A DNA stretch of 64,000 nucleotides from Actinoplanes lobatus (lineage in GTDB: Bacteria > Actinomycetota > Actinomycetes > Mycobacteriales > Micromonosporaceae). Made by a program: the position numbers and the translations under genes. Numbering within the stretch: the first letter of the stretch is position 1; each line of letters starts with the position of its first letter. The notes under the pieces are model-generated. The model made no database searches. It saw only the letters and a list, made by a program, of their open reading frames with translations, and was not told where the DNA came from. Positions 8,877 to 16,965 of the stretch are shown piece after piece. The stretch spans positions 1,989,001-2,053,000 of the forward strand of contig NZ_JACHNC010000001.1 in the NCBI RefSeq assembly GCF_014205215.1. Reading direction: 5' to 3'.

Positions 8877-8890
8877 GGAAAGCGCTTTCC
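8877..8890. promoter_or_regulatory. LacI-family operator upstream of the sugar operon
   Basis: The perfect 14-base palindrome GGAAAGCGCTTTCC lies 24 bases before the ATG of the oxidoreductase gene at 8853. It has the central CG of LacI/CcpA-type operators and matches the GAAAGCGCTTTC core common for LacI regulators of sugar catabolism. The position suggests repression of the three-gene operon by blocking transcription initiation. The regulator is encoded elsewhere. Confidence 0.75.
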
Positions 8891-9042
8891 TGCTGCTGGC
8901 AGCGTAGGCGGCGGAAGCCGTTCCGACAAGTCCGAATTGATCACCCGGAATGGTGGCAGGGACCCCTACCGGGCGGTTGCCGCACGAGAAACGGCAGGTG
9001 GATGACGGTTCGGCGAATTTCACTCGACGGGATTCACATGCT

Positions 9043-9071
9043 TTGACACCACACGTGGGGATACCTAATCT
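9043..9071 (+). promoter_or_regulatory. sigma-70-type promoter of the sigma4-like/DUF1566 gene
   Basis: TTGACA at 9043-9048 is followed by a 17-base spacer and TAATCT at 9066-9071. This is an unusually good vegetative-type promoter for such GC-rich DNA. Transcription would start near 9078, about 40 bases before the ATG at 9117. Inferred from sequence only. Confidence 0.5.
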
Positions 9072-9116
9072 CGGCGCGGCATCACTCCGAACCCCCAAAC
9101 CCGAGGGCGAAGCCGC

Positions 9117-10400
9117 ATGAGTACGAGTGACGACTCCGGCAGCGCCGAGGAGCTACGGCAGGTCGAACGGGCGGTCCGCTGGCTCGACGAGGCGGACCGT
9201 GACGTCTTCGCGCTCTGGTGGGAGGAGGCGCGGGGACGGATCGGCCGCGGGCAGGTGGCGGACCGGCTGGAGACCAGCCGGGCGGACGCCGACGTGCGGA
9301 TTCAGCGGATGCGTACGTCGCTGGAGTGGTGCCGGGTGCTCGTCGCCGCGCTGGAGGCGTCGCCGCAGTGCCGAGGGCTCGCGGTGCCGGTCAGCGCCTG
9401 GGACGGGACGCCGGATCTACAGTGGCGGGAGCGGTTCGGGGGGCATATCCGAGAATGCCGGACATGTCGGGGACGACTGCGGGGCGAGAAGTCGATCGAG
9501 CGGCTCCTCGCCGGCGCCGTCACGGAGCCCGCGGAGCCCACGGAACCCGTGAAGCCCACGAAGCCCGCGGAACCCGCGAAGCCCGCGGAACCCGACGAGA
9601 CCCCGGCGCCCGCGGCGCGGAAACCGCGGCGGGGGCGGCGGACACTCGTCGCCGGGTTGGCGGCGATCGTGCTGGTGGGGGCGGGCGCCGCGGCGTACAC
9701 CCTGCTCCCGAAACGGCCCGGACCGATCGCGGAGGCCGCCGATGTGGCAGCCGGCGCGAGCACCGCGCCGTCCGCGTCCACCGAGTCGACCTCGCTCCCG
9801 GTGATCGACGCGCCGGGCTCCTACACGTTCGCGGCGGCGAAGGCGTACTGCGCCACTCTCGGCCGGACCTTGCCGACCCGGATCGAATCGCTGTCGATCG
9901 CCGCCCCGGGCCCGTTCTTCTGGACGTCGACCCCGTACGCGACGACCGGGACGGCACGGAAGGCCTGGGCGGTCAGCGGATCGATCAGCCGGGGCGCGGC
10001 CCAGTCGGCCCGGCACCACGCCCGCTGCACCCGACCAGCGACACCCACGGTGACCGACCTCCGGATCGCGGCCGGGCAGGTCACCGACCCGGTGACCGGT
10101 CTGACCTGGCAGCGGGGCTTCGCACCGGCGGCCATGGCCGCTTCGGCGGCAACGAGCTACTGCGCGAAACTCACGCTGGGTGGCCGGTCCTGGCGCCTTC
10201 CGACGGTACGCGAGCTGGCCACCACGGTCGACGAGACCCGGACGGTTCCGGCTGTCGACACCACGACCTTCCCCGGTACGCCGAGGAGCGGCTGGTTCTG
10301 GGCCGCCCCCGAATCAGGTAAACGCTGGATGCTGACCTATCTGGACGGTTCCACCGATTCCGGCCGGGCGAGGACCGGTCACGTGCGCTGCGTCTCCTGA
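9117..10400 (+). CDS. sigma-region-4-like / anti-sigma-like membrane protein with C-terminal DUF1566 domain
   Basis: A 427-residue protein with an unusual domain order. Residues about 10-85 resemble sigma-factor region 4: ERAVRWLDEADRDVFALWW, then a helix-turn-helix-like GRGQVADRLETSRADADVRI. Near residue 110 HIRECRTCRG has the H-x3-C-x2-C pattern of zinc-binding anti-sigma factors. A Pro/Glu/Lys-rich linker (about 139-165, imperfect EPAKPAEP repeats) leads to one membrane span (LVAGLAAIVLVGAGAAAYTLL). The outer part ends in a DUF1566/Lcl-like domain: VTDPVTGLTWQRG, SYCAKL, SWRLPTVRELATTVD. It may sense something outside and act on transcription inside; this is inference. The 3' end overlaps the converging lyase gene by 22 bases. 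Confidence 0.7.
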   Translation: MSTSDDSGSAEELRQVERAVRWLDEADRDVFALWWEEARGRIGRGQVADRLETSRADADVRIQRMRTSLEWCRVLVAALEASPQCRGLAVPVSAWDGTPDLQWRERFGGHIRECRTCRGRLRGEKSIERLLAGAVTEPAEPTEPVKPTKPAEPAKPAEPDETPAPAARKPRRGRRTLVAGLAAIVLVGAGAAAYTLLPKRPGPIAEAADVAAGASTAPSASTESTSLPVIDAPGSYTFAAAKAYCATLGRTLPTRIESLSIAAPGPFFWTSTPYATTGTARKAWAVSGSISRGAAQSARHHARCTRPATPTVTDLRIAAGQVTDPVTGLTWQRGFAPAAMAASAATSYCAKLTLGGRSWRLPTVRELATTVDETRTVPAVDTTTFPGTPRSGWFWAAPESGKRWMLTYLDGSTDSGRARTGHVRCVS

Positions 10401-11491
10401 TTCAAAAGATCAAGCAGGCGTACGCCGATCGCGCCGACATCCGCAGCCGTCCACTCCAGAGCGGGCCCGGCCGCCGTGACCTCGGTCATCGCGTAACCGG
10501 GCACGTCCGCGTCCGACCAGCCGCCGGCGAACCAGACGCCCTCCTTCTCGGCCATCGCCAGCACCGCCTCGTTGAGGACCGCCGCCGGGTAGGGCAGCCA
10601 GAACCGGAACTGGTGGGTGTGCGGCGGCTCCGGGAACACGCGGGCCCCGGGCAGCGCGGCCAGTGCCCCGGCGATCACCCGGGCGTGTGCCACGTACTCG
10701 GGGATCCGGGGCAGCTCACGGTCCAGGCCGGCGAGCGCGGACAGGGCGACCGGCCACTGCTGGAAGAGGTGGCCGCCGTAGCGGTGCCGCCAGGTGCGGG
10801 CGTACTCGGTCAGGTCGGCGGTCCCGGCCAGGACGGCGCCGCTGATCCCGCCGAGCGTCTTGTAGAACGACACGTAGACGCTGTCCGCCAGGGCCGCGAT
10901 CTCCCGGATCGACCGGCCCAGGTAGGGGGCCGACTCCCAGATCCGGGCGCCGTCGAAGTGCACCCGGGCGCCGATGCCGCGGGCCGCCTTCGCCGCCTCC
11001 ACCAGCTCCGGCCAGGTGGGCAGCACGAAGCCGGCGTCGCGCAGCGGCAGCTCGATGACGACCGTACTGACCGGCTCGGCCAGGCTGATGATCTCGGCGG
11101 CGGTCGGGTTTCGCGGCGCGCCGGTCGAGTGGATCCCGCGCAGGCCGGTGAGCTCGGCGTACGCGTGCCGCTCGTGCACCTCCTGGTGGCCGAGCGGATG
11201 CAGGGCGGCGGCCAGGACGCCGATCCGTTCGGCGCCGTAGCGCAGCGCCACCTGCTGGGCCATCGTCCCGGTCGGGAAGAGCACGGCGTCCTGCGTGCCG
11301 AGCAGCGCGGCCACCCGCTTCTCCAGCACGGTCACCGGGCCGCCGCCGTAGAAGTCGGGCAGGCCGTCCAGGTCGGCGGCGGTCTCCAGGGCGGCGACAT
11401 GCTCGCGCATGGTCAGCGGTCTGACCCCGGAGAGGATGCGGTCGCAGGCCCGCATGGCGGTCTGGCGCCGCTGGATCAAGGAGTCCGGCAT
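10379..11491 (-). CDS. threonine aldolase / beta-eliminating lyase family PLP enzyme
   Basis: A 370-residue fold-type I PLP enzyme. AVLFPTGTMAQQVALR resembles the segment that holds the cofactor phosphate, GARVHFDGARIWES carries the aspartate that contacts the pyridine nitrogen, and VYVSFYKTLGGISGAVLAG contains the Schiff-base lysine. This matches low-specificity threonine aldolases and related beta-eliminating lyases that cleave beta-hydroxy amino acids to glycine and an aldehyde. The length is near the family norm. It is convergent with the DUF1566 gene and divergent from the DUF4132 gene, with only 57 bases between the two starts. Confidence 0.85.
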   Translation of the reverse strand: MPDSLIQRRQTAMRACDRILSGVRPLTMREHVAALETAADLDGLPDFYGGGPVTVLEKRVAALLGTQDAVLFPTGTMAQQVALRYGAERIGVLAAALHPLGHQEVHERHAYAELTGLRGIHSTGAPRNPTAAEIISLAEPVSTVVIELPLRDAGFVLPTWPELVEAAKAARGIGARVHFDGARIWESAPYLGRSIREIAALADSVYVSFYKTLGGISGAVLAGTADLTEYARTWRHRYGGHLFQQWPVALSALAGLDRELPRIPEYVAHARVIAGALAALPGARVFPEPPHTHQFRFWLPYPAAVLNEAVLAMAEKEGVWFAGGWSDADVPGYAMTEVTAAGPALEWTAADVGAIGVRLLDLLNQETQRT

Positions 11492-11548
11492 CAGCGGATG
11501 ATCGCATGCCGCGCGTTTTTGTCGGACCCGGTCGCTACTGTTCGCGCC

Positions 11549-14500
11549 ATGCGGAGCACCTTCGTCTTCCCGTCAGGTTGGTATCGATACCGGTCCGCGC
11601 GCCGGGGCAGCGCCGGAGTGGCCGCCTTCGTGCCATCCGCGAAGGCGCGTGCCGCGGTGGACGCCGACACCGCCCACCATCAGGTTCGGCTCCGGCAGTG
11701 GCTCGGCGCGCCGACGACGCCGGAGCCGATCCGGGCCGACGCCCTCGCGTGGCTGGCCGGTTCGCCGGAGGCCAGCCCGCTCGGTGCCGCGGCGGTCCCG
11801 GCGATCGCCCAGATCAACCGGTGGGACAGCACCGACTGGGCGCATCTCTACGCCGACGTGTGGATCAGCGAGCGTGGGCTGCGTTTCGCCGCCGAGGCCG
11901 CGGTCGGCCTGCTGGGCCTGACGGTCAAGGACGCCTTCGTCCCCCGTGGCGCCGCGAACGGCGACAAGACGGGCGTGTGCCCGAAGGCGCCCGGCGACGT
12001 GAACCGGACCGGGGTGGCGGACCCGTCGATGCTGATCCTGCTGCGGGTCCGGCAGGCGCTGGCGGCCACCTCCGAAAAGGAGTACGGCGAGGTGAAAGCC
12101 GCTCTCGAGCCGTTCCGGCAGGGGCATGTCTATGAGCGGGCGGCGGTCTCCGTCCTCTTCCCCGAGGAGCGCGCCTGGCTCGAGGAGGATGTGGCCGCGG
12201 CGGCCGGCGCCCACGACGAATACCTGGCGTCCCTGCTCTTCACCGCGGTGGGCACCCCGGCGGACGTGGCGGCGCTGCTGCCGGTGGCGAGCGACTACAC
12301 CATGTCGAGCTCGCTGCACATGCTGTCCACACTGGTGGAGGGCGTCGGCCCGGCCGCCGTCCCGGCCCTGTTCCACTGGTTCGACACCGGCTACCACGAC
12401 GCCGAGACACTTCGGCGGCTCCTGTCGGTGCTCACCGTGCTCCCCGGCGACGAGGTGGCCCGCGGGCTGATCGAGCGCATCGACCGGAAATACGTCTCCC
12501 CGGCCCTGCTGGAGCACGCCGACCGTTACCCGGAGCCCGCCCTGCGCCTGCTCGCCGAGGCCGCCGGCAAACGCGAGATCGCCGAGCTGCTCCGCGCCCA
12601 CCTGCTGAAACACCGGGATCTGGCCGCCGGGGTCACCGCCGGACTGAGCCCCGAGGCGGCCGGCCGGGTCGAGCGGATCCTCGCCGAGGAGGCGGTCGCC
12701 GCCCCGCCCGCGCCGCTGTCCGCGGTGCCGCCGGTGCTCGCCGACCCGCCGTGGAAACGCGCCACCAAACCCGTCAAGCCGGTCGTCATCACCGGCCTGA
12801 CCTGCGATGACCCGACCTCCCTCGACTGGCCGGAGGGGGAACGGGAGCGATGGTCCAAGACCAGGATCCATCGGTACGGCGGAGATCGCGAGTGGGAGAG
12901 CTACGCGAGCCAGATCAACACCGCGCGCCTGGGCGCGCGTGAGGCGGCCGTGCTGTTCCTCGACGCGCCGGAGGAGACCGCCCGGCGAGCGATGGCCGAC
13001 TGGGATCCGAGCAACACCTGGTCCGCCGGGACATACATGCGGCCGGTGGTCGCCCGCCACGGGATCGACGCACTTCCCCTGCTGCTGAGGCTGGCCCGGC
13101 TGACGCCGAGCGAGATGGCGTCGATGATGCCGCCGTTCGCCGCGCCGGAGATCGCCGTTCTGGCGGCGAACTGGCTGGCCCGGCTCAAGAGCGTCCGGCC
13201 GGATGCGCTGGCGTGGCTGCTGCGGCACCCGTCCACGGCCGCCCGCGCACTCGTCCCGCCAGCCCTCGGCAAGCCCGGCAAGGCCCGGCAGAATGCGGAG
13301 AACGCGCTGGTCACCCTGCACACCAACGGTCACTCCGAGGCGGTCCGCGCAGCCGCACGGGGGTACGGTCCGGAGGCCGCGGACGCGATCGAGACCCTGC
13401 TCGATTCCGATCCGCTCACCCTCGTCCCCACCAAGGTCCCACCGGCTCCGGCCTGGGCCGATCCCAGCCTGCTCAAGCCGGTGCTGCTGCGCGACGGCTC
13501 CGGGGCGCTTCCCGCCGAGCCGGTGACGAACCTGGTCACCGTGCTGGCGATGTCCCGGCTCGGTGAGCCGTACCCGGCTCTGGACCGGATCGTCGAGACG
13601 TGCGATCCGGCGAGCCTGGCCACGTTCGCCTGGAGCCTCTTCGAGCGGTGGCAGGCGTCCGGAGGCGTCTCGAAGGAGAACTGGGCACTCGACGCGCTCG
13701 GCCTGCTCGGTGACGACGAGACGGTCCGGCGGCTCACCCCGCTGATCCTGGCCTGGCCCGGCGAGGGCGGGCACACCAAGGCGGTCACCGGGTTGCGGGT
13801 GCTCGCCACCATCGGCAGCGACGTGGCCCTCATGCACCTGCACCACATCGCCCAGCGCGCCAGGTTCACCGGGCTCAAGACCGCCGCCCGGCAGAAGATG
13901 GACGAGGTGGCGGCCGATCTGGGGCTGACCGCCGAGCAACTGGCCGACCGGCTCGTCCCCGACCTGGGTCTGGAGACGGACGGCAGCCTGCGCCTCGACT
14001 ACGGTCCCCGGCAGTTCGTGGTGGGCTTCGACGAGCAATTGCGGCCGTTCGTGACGGACGCCGACGGCAAGCGGCTCAAGGCTCTGCCCAAGCCCGGGGT
14101 GCGCGACGACGCGGAGCTGGCGCCGGCGGCGTACCAACGGTTCTCCGCGCTGAAGAAGGACGTCCGGACGATCGCGGCCGACCAGGTCCGCCGGCTGGAA
14201 CGAGCCATGGTCACGAACCGGCGGTGGAGCGGGGCCGACTTCCGGCGACTCTTCGCCGAGCACCCGCTCGTCTGGCACATCGTGCGCCGCCTGGTCTGGG
14301 TCACGTTCGACGCCGACGGTGTGCCGGCCGGATCGTTCCGGGTCGCCGAAGACCGCTCGTTCACCACGGTGGACGACGAGGAGACCACGCTGGCCGACGA
14401 CGCCGTGGTCGGGCTGGCGCACCCGCTGCACCTCGGCGACGATGTGGCGGCCTGGGGCGAGGTGTTCGCCGACTACGAGATCCTGCAACCGTTCCCGCAG

Positions 14501-14881
14501 CTCGGACGGCCGGTCTACGCCCTCGGTGAGGGCGAGCGCACGGGCGCACGGCTGGCCCGGTTCGAGGGCGTCAAGGTGCCGACCACCAGGGTGCTCGGGC
14601 TGGAGCGGCGCGGCTGGCGCCGGGAGGCGCCACAGGACGCGGGCATTCAGGGCCACATCGAGTTCGTCATCGCCCCCGGCCTGGAGATGGTCGTCGAACT
14701 GGAACCGGGCATCGCGATCGGGGCCCTCGACCTCCTTCCGGACCAGCAGTTGGAGCGGGTTTACCTGCACAACGGCACCGGCAACCGGTGGCGCTCGGAG
14801 GGCCACCTCACCCTCGATCGGCTCGATCCGGTGACCGTCTCCGAACTTCTCCACGACCTGGGGGAGCTGACCAAGCCATAG
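11549..14881 (+). CDS. DUF4132 domain protein (MolR-like)
   Basis: A very large cytoplasmic protein of 1110 residues. The N-terminal two thirds are helical and repeat-like (HEAT-like stretches such as RLLAEAAGKREIAELLRAHL). The C-terminal part, from about residue 880, is the DUF4132 region: RAMVTNRRWSGADFRRLFAE, HPLVWHIVRRLVWVTFD, DDAVVGLAHPLHLG and FADYEILQPFPQLGRPVYAL. E. coli MolR and its relatives belong here; their biochemical role is unclear. The ATG at 11549 is preferred because the protein-like composition begins there and the upstream reading frame overlaps the divergent lyase gene. No Shine-Dalgarno is evident. A TACTGT box 7 bases before ATG would fit a leaderless transcript. Confidence 0.75.
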   Translation: MRSTFVFPSGWYRYRSARRGSAGVAAFVPSAKARAAVDADTAHHQVRLRQWLGAPTTPEPIRADALAWLAGSPEASPLGAAAVPAIAQINRWDSTDWAHLYADVWISERGLRFAAEAAVGLLGLTVKDAFVPRGAANGDKTGVCPKAPGDVNRTGVADPSMLILLRVRQALAATSEKEYGEVKAALEPFRQGHVYERAAVSVLFPEERAWLEEDVAAAAGAHDEYLASLLFTAVGTPADVAALLPVASDYTMSSSLHMLSTLVEGVGPAAVPALFHWFDTGYHDAETLRRLLSVLTVLPGDEVARGLIERIDRKYVSPALLEHADRYPEPALRLLAEAAGKREIAELLRAHLLKHRDLAAGVTAGLSPEAAGRVERILAEEAVAAPPAPLSAVPPVLADPPWKRATKPVKPVVITGLTCDDPTSLDWPEGERERWSKTRIHRYGGDREWESYASQINTARLGAREAAVLFLDAPEETARRAMADWDPSNTWSAGTYMRPVVARHGIDALPLLLRLARLTPSEMASMMPPFAAPEIAVLAANWLARLKSVRPDALAWLLRHPSTAARALVPPALGKPGKARQNAENALVTLHTNGHSEAVRAAARGYGPEAADAIETLLDSDPLTLVPTKVPPAPAWADPSLLKPVLLRDGSGALPAEPVTNLVTVLAMSRLGEPYPALDRIVETCDPASLATFAWSLFERWQASGGVSKENWALDALGLLGDDETVRRLTPLILAWPGEGGHTKAVTGLRVLATIGSDVALMHLHHIAQRARFTGLKTAARQKMDEVAADLGLTAEQLADRLVPDLGLETDGSLRLDYGPRQFVVGFDEQLRPFVTDADGKRLKALPKPGVRDDAELAPAAYQRFSALKKDVRTIAADQVRRLERAMVTNRRWSGADFRRLFAEHPLVWHIVRRLVWVTFDADGVPAGSFRVAEDRSFTTVDDEETTLADDAVVGLAHPLHLGDDVAAWGEVFADYEILQPFPQLGRPVYALGEGERTGARLARFEGVKVPTTRVLGLERRGWRREAPQDAGIQGHIEFVIAPGLEMVVELEPGIAIGALDLLPDQQLERVYLHNGTGNRWRSEGHLTLDRLDPVTVSELLHDLGELTKP

Positions 14882-14896
14882 GGCCCCTTTTCATCA

Positions 14897-14922
14897 CGCG
14901 CCCGGCCGCGCGGCCGGGCGCG
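14897..14922. terminator. perfect GC palindrome after the DUF4132 gene
   Basis: A 26-base perfect palindrome with arms built on CGCGCCCGGCC lies 15 bases after the DUF4132 stop. It should form a strong hairpin and most likely terminates rightward transcription; it has no T-tract after it, as is usual in this GC range. Confidence 0.6.
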
Positions 14923-14948
14923 GCTCGGGGCGGCGGGGCGGGGCGGGT

Positions 14949-14974
14949 GCTTGGCGCCCGCGCGGGCGCCAAGC
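14949..14974. terminator. second perfect palindrome, before the heme oxygenase stop
   Basis: A 26-base perfect palindrome with arms GCTTGGCGCCCGC / GCGGGCGCCAAGC lies 10 bases beyond the stop of the leftward heme oxygenase gene. It probably ends that transcript. Two adjacent hairpins thus insulate the two converging genes. Confidence 0.6.
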
Positions 14975-14984
14975 GTGGGTGGGG

Positions 14985-15731
14985 TCAGGCGGCGGGGGCC
15001 AGGTCTTCCGGATTCTCCGGGTAGTGGGCGCCGAGTTCGACGAAGATGTCGGCGTTGCAGCGGAAGGCGAGCTGGGCCTCGGCCACCATGGCCTCGGCCT
15101 GGTCCTCGGTCAGGTCGAGGGCGTCGAGTCGCGCCCGGTAGGCGATCTTGTAGGCGCGCGGGTCGGGGATCTGTTCGAAGCGGTAGAACGAGGTGCCCGC
15201 CTCGCCCAGGCCGTAGAGGTTGGCCAGGGTGCGGCCGATCATCTGGCCGCCGCTGAGGTCGCCCAGGTAGCGGACGTAGTGGTGGGCGATGAAGTGGGTG
15301 GGTGAGGTGGCCGCCCGCGCACGGAGGCGCTCGGCGTAGCGGCGGGTGGAGTCGAGAACGGTGATGGCCGACTCCCAGTCCGGGCCGTAGAGGTGGGCCA
15401 GGTCGGCCTCCAGGGACGGCACCCGGGTCAGCGCCGGATCGGCGAAGCCCGCGACCAGCTCGGCGACCGAACCCGCGGCCGCACGGTCGGAAGCCGGGCC
15501 GGATGGCGAAGCGGCGGTCGCGCGGTCGGCGGGGGACGACGGCGCGGCGGTGCGCATGTGGGAGGCGGCGGACTCCAGCTCGCGGTAGATGGTCAGGTAC
15601 TGCGCGGTCAGGGCGGCGTAACCGGCCATCGGCACCGAACCGGCCATCAGGCGGGAGATGAAGCTGCGGGTCTCGGCCTCACGGTGTTCAACCATGGTGG
15701 CGCGGCGGATGCGGGTGGAGAAGTCGGTCAT
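14985..15731 (-). CDS. hmuO: biliverdin-producing heme oxygenase
   Basis: A 248-residue soluble enzyme that opens heme to biliverdin, CO and iron. The proximal heme ligand is His16 in RRATMVEHREAE, and the distal-helix motif GDLSGGQMIGR is intact near residue 157. HHYVRYLGDLSG and KIAYRARLDAL are also family-typical. A Ser/Ala/Pro-rich insertion of about 25 residues follows YRELESAASHMR, making it longer than the usual form of about 215 residues. The ATG at 15731 has AGGAAGG upstream; an ATG at 15794 would add an unconserved segment. It is the last gene of the leftward, iron-box-controlled heme genes and would release iron from imported heme. Confidence 0.92.
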   Translation of the reverse strand: MTDFSTRIRRATMVEHREAETRSFISRLMAGSVPMAGYAALTAQYLTIYRELESAASHMRTAAPSSPADRATAASPSGPASDRAAAGSVAELVAGFADPALTRVPSLEADLAHLYGPDWESAITVLDSTRRYAERLRARAATSPTHFIAHHYVRYLGDLSGGQMIGRTLANLYGLGEAGTSFYRFEQIPDPRAYKIAYRARLDALDLTEDQAEAMVAEAQLAFRCNADIFVELGAHYPENPEDLAPAA

Positions 15732-15819
15732 CTCGGCTCGTCCTTCCTGATCATCGAGTTGGTGGCGCGGCCGAGGGGCACGGGGATGCGACACGACGTC
15801 GATGTCATCTCGATCATCC

Positions 15820-16875
15820 TCATTGAGCGGCCGCCGGGTCCAGACCCGTTGGGCGGTTCTTCAGCCGCCTGCGGGACAGCCCGCGGCGGACAAGTCGGAA
15901 GGCGAGGTACAAGATACCCACCGCCAGCAGGGCAATCAGGGCCCATGGCCAAGCCCAGACGGACGTGCCCCGGGTGACTTCGGGGAGCTTTCGGTCGAAG
16001 CTCGCGGGTTCCAGGGCCACCTCGGCGGTGAGCCGGACCGTGGGCTGGACGCCCAGGATCCGCTCGGTGACGGCTACCGAGCCACCGGGCAGCAGCTCGG
16101 GGATCTCCATCGCCTCGGTGCCGGCCAGCCGCCAGCCGAACGGGCCGTTCACCCGCACCGAGCCGGTGCCGCCGAGACGGACGTTGCCGGTGTTGCGGAC
16201 CAGGTAGCGGACGGTCATCACACCGCCGTCGGCCGGGTTCGTGGAGGCCGTGTACTCGAGCCGTACCGTATCGATCTTCAAGGTCGGCGCGGTGGCGCCC
16301 GCGACCGTGAGATAGACGCGGGCCGCGACCCGGCGGTCCACCAGGACCTTTCGGCCCTGGGCGTTGGTGGTCTCCTCGGCGATCGAGGCGATCACCCCGC
16401 CGGCGTGGTCGCCGGGGGTGGCGTCGGCCGGGACGGCGATCGCGAACGGCACGTCCAGCCGGGTGTTCGCCGGCACCGTGTACTCGGTAGCGCCCAGGGC
16501 GATCCACGAGCCCACGTCGGTGGCCTTCTGTGCGGCCGGGAGCAGCGCGAACGACCCGTCCTCGGTGTTGTAGGCGTCGGTGCCGTAGACCGTGAAGGTC
16601 ATCGGCCGGGCGGTCAGGTTGGTGATGCCGACGTAGTCGGTGAGGCGCTCGCCGGGCGCCGCGCGCCGGATGATGAAGTCGCGGCCGTCCGGGCCTTTCG
16701 CGCTCGACGGCTGCACGGACCACCGCACATCCGAGCCACTCGGCGCGGCCTGGGCCAGGGCCGGCGCGGCGAGAGCCGGGATCGGCGCGGCGAGAGCCGG
16801 GATCGGCGCGGCCAGAGCCGGGATCGGCGGCGCTGTCAGAAGAAGAACCGCGGCCAGGACGCCTCGGAGGACCAT
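15820..16875 (-). CDS. DUF916 (WxL-interacting-protein-like) membrane-anchored surface protein
   Basis: A 351-residue exported protein. The signal peptide is extended by three identical PIPALAA units (see the 21-base repeat). The extracellular part begins VRWSVQPSSAKGPDGRDFI and continues with YVGITNLTARPMTFTVYGTDAY, the typical DUF916 beta-sandwich. A single membrane span WALIALLAVGILYLAFRLV near the end is followed by a basic cytoplasmic tail RRGLSRRRLKNR. In Firmicutes such proteins bind peptidoglycan and WxL-domain proteins; here the adjacent HtaA protein has a WxL-like C-terminus, so it may hold that receptor at the cell wall. ATG at 16875 with AAGGAG 7 bases upstream. Confidence 0.75.
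   Translation of the reverse strand: MVLRGVLAAVLLLTAPPIPALAAPIPALAAPIPALAAPALAQAAPSGSDVRWSVQPSSAKGPDGRDFIIRRAAPGERLTDYVGITNLTARPMTFTVYGTDAYNTEDGSFALLPAAQKATDVGSWIALGATEYTVPANTRLDVPFAIAVPADATPGDHAGGVIASIAEETTNAQGRKVLVDRRVAARVYLTVAGATAPTLKIDTVRLEYTASTNPADGGVMTVRYLVRNTGNVRLGGTGSVRVNGPFGWRLAGTEAMEIPELLPGGSVAVTERILGVQPTVRLTAEVALEPASFDRKLPEVTRGTSVWAWPWALIALLAVGILYLAFRLVRRGLSRRRLKNRPTGLDPAAAQ
16763..16825 (-). repeat. three 21-base tandem repeats inside the DUF916 signal peptide
   Basis: Three consecutive 21-base units (16763-16783, 16784-16804, 16805-16825) differ at only one position. They encode repeated PIPALAA units between the hydrophobic core and the mature protein. Replication slippage could vary the unit number and so the signal-peptide length. 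Confidence 0.85.
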
Positions 16876-16965
16876 GCTGCTCCTTACGATGGGGCGGGCC
16901 GGCCGGGGATTGTTGCGGAATCCCCGGCCGGTTCCCTCACCCACGAATGCCGGGCGACGCCCGGA

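Noticed and set aside
10613..11548. Long upstream extension of the DUF4132 reading frame
   Set aside because: This part is antisense to the well-conserved lyase gene and has shadow-type composition; the family-like sequence begins at the ATG at 11549.
11573..14854. Open frame of over 1000 codons on the minus strand opposite the DUF4132 gene
   Set aside because: It is the GC-codon mirror of the real gene: Arg/Gly/Pro/His-rich with no domain, and the plus strand carries recognisable DUF4132 motifs.
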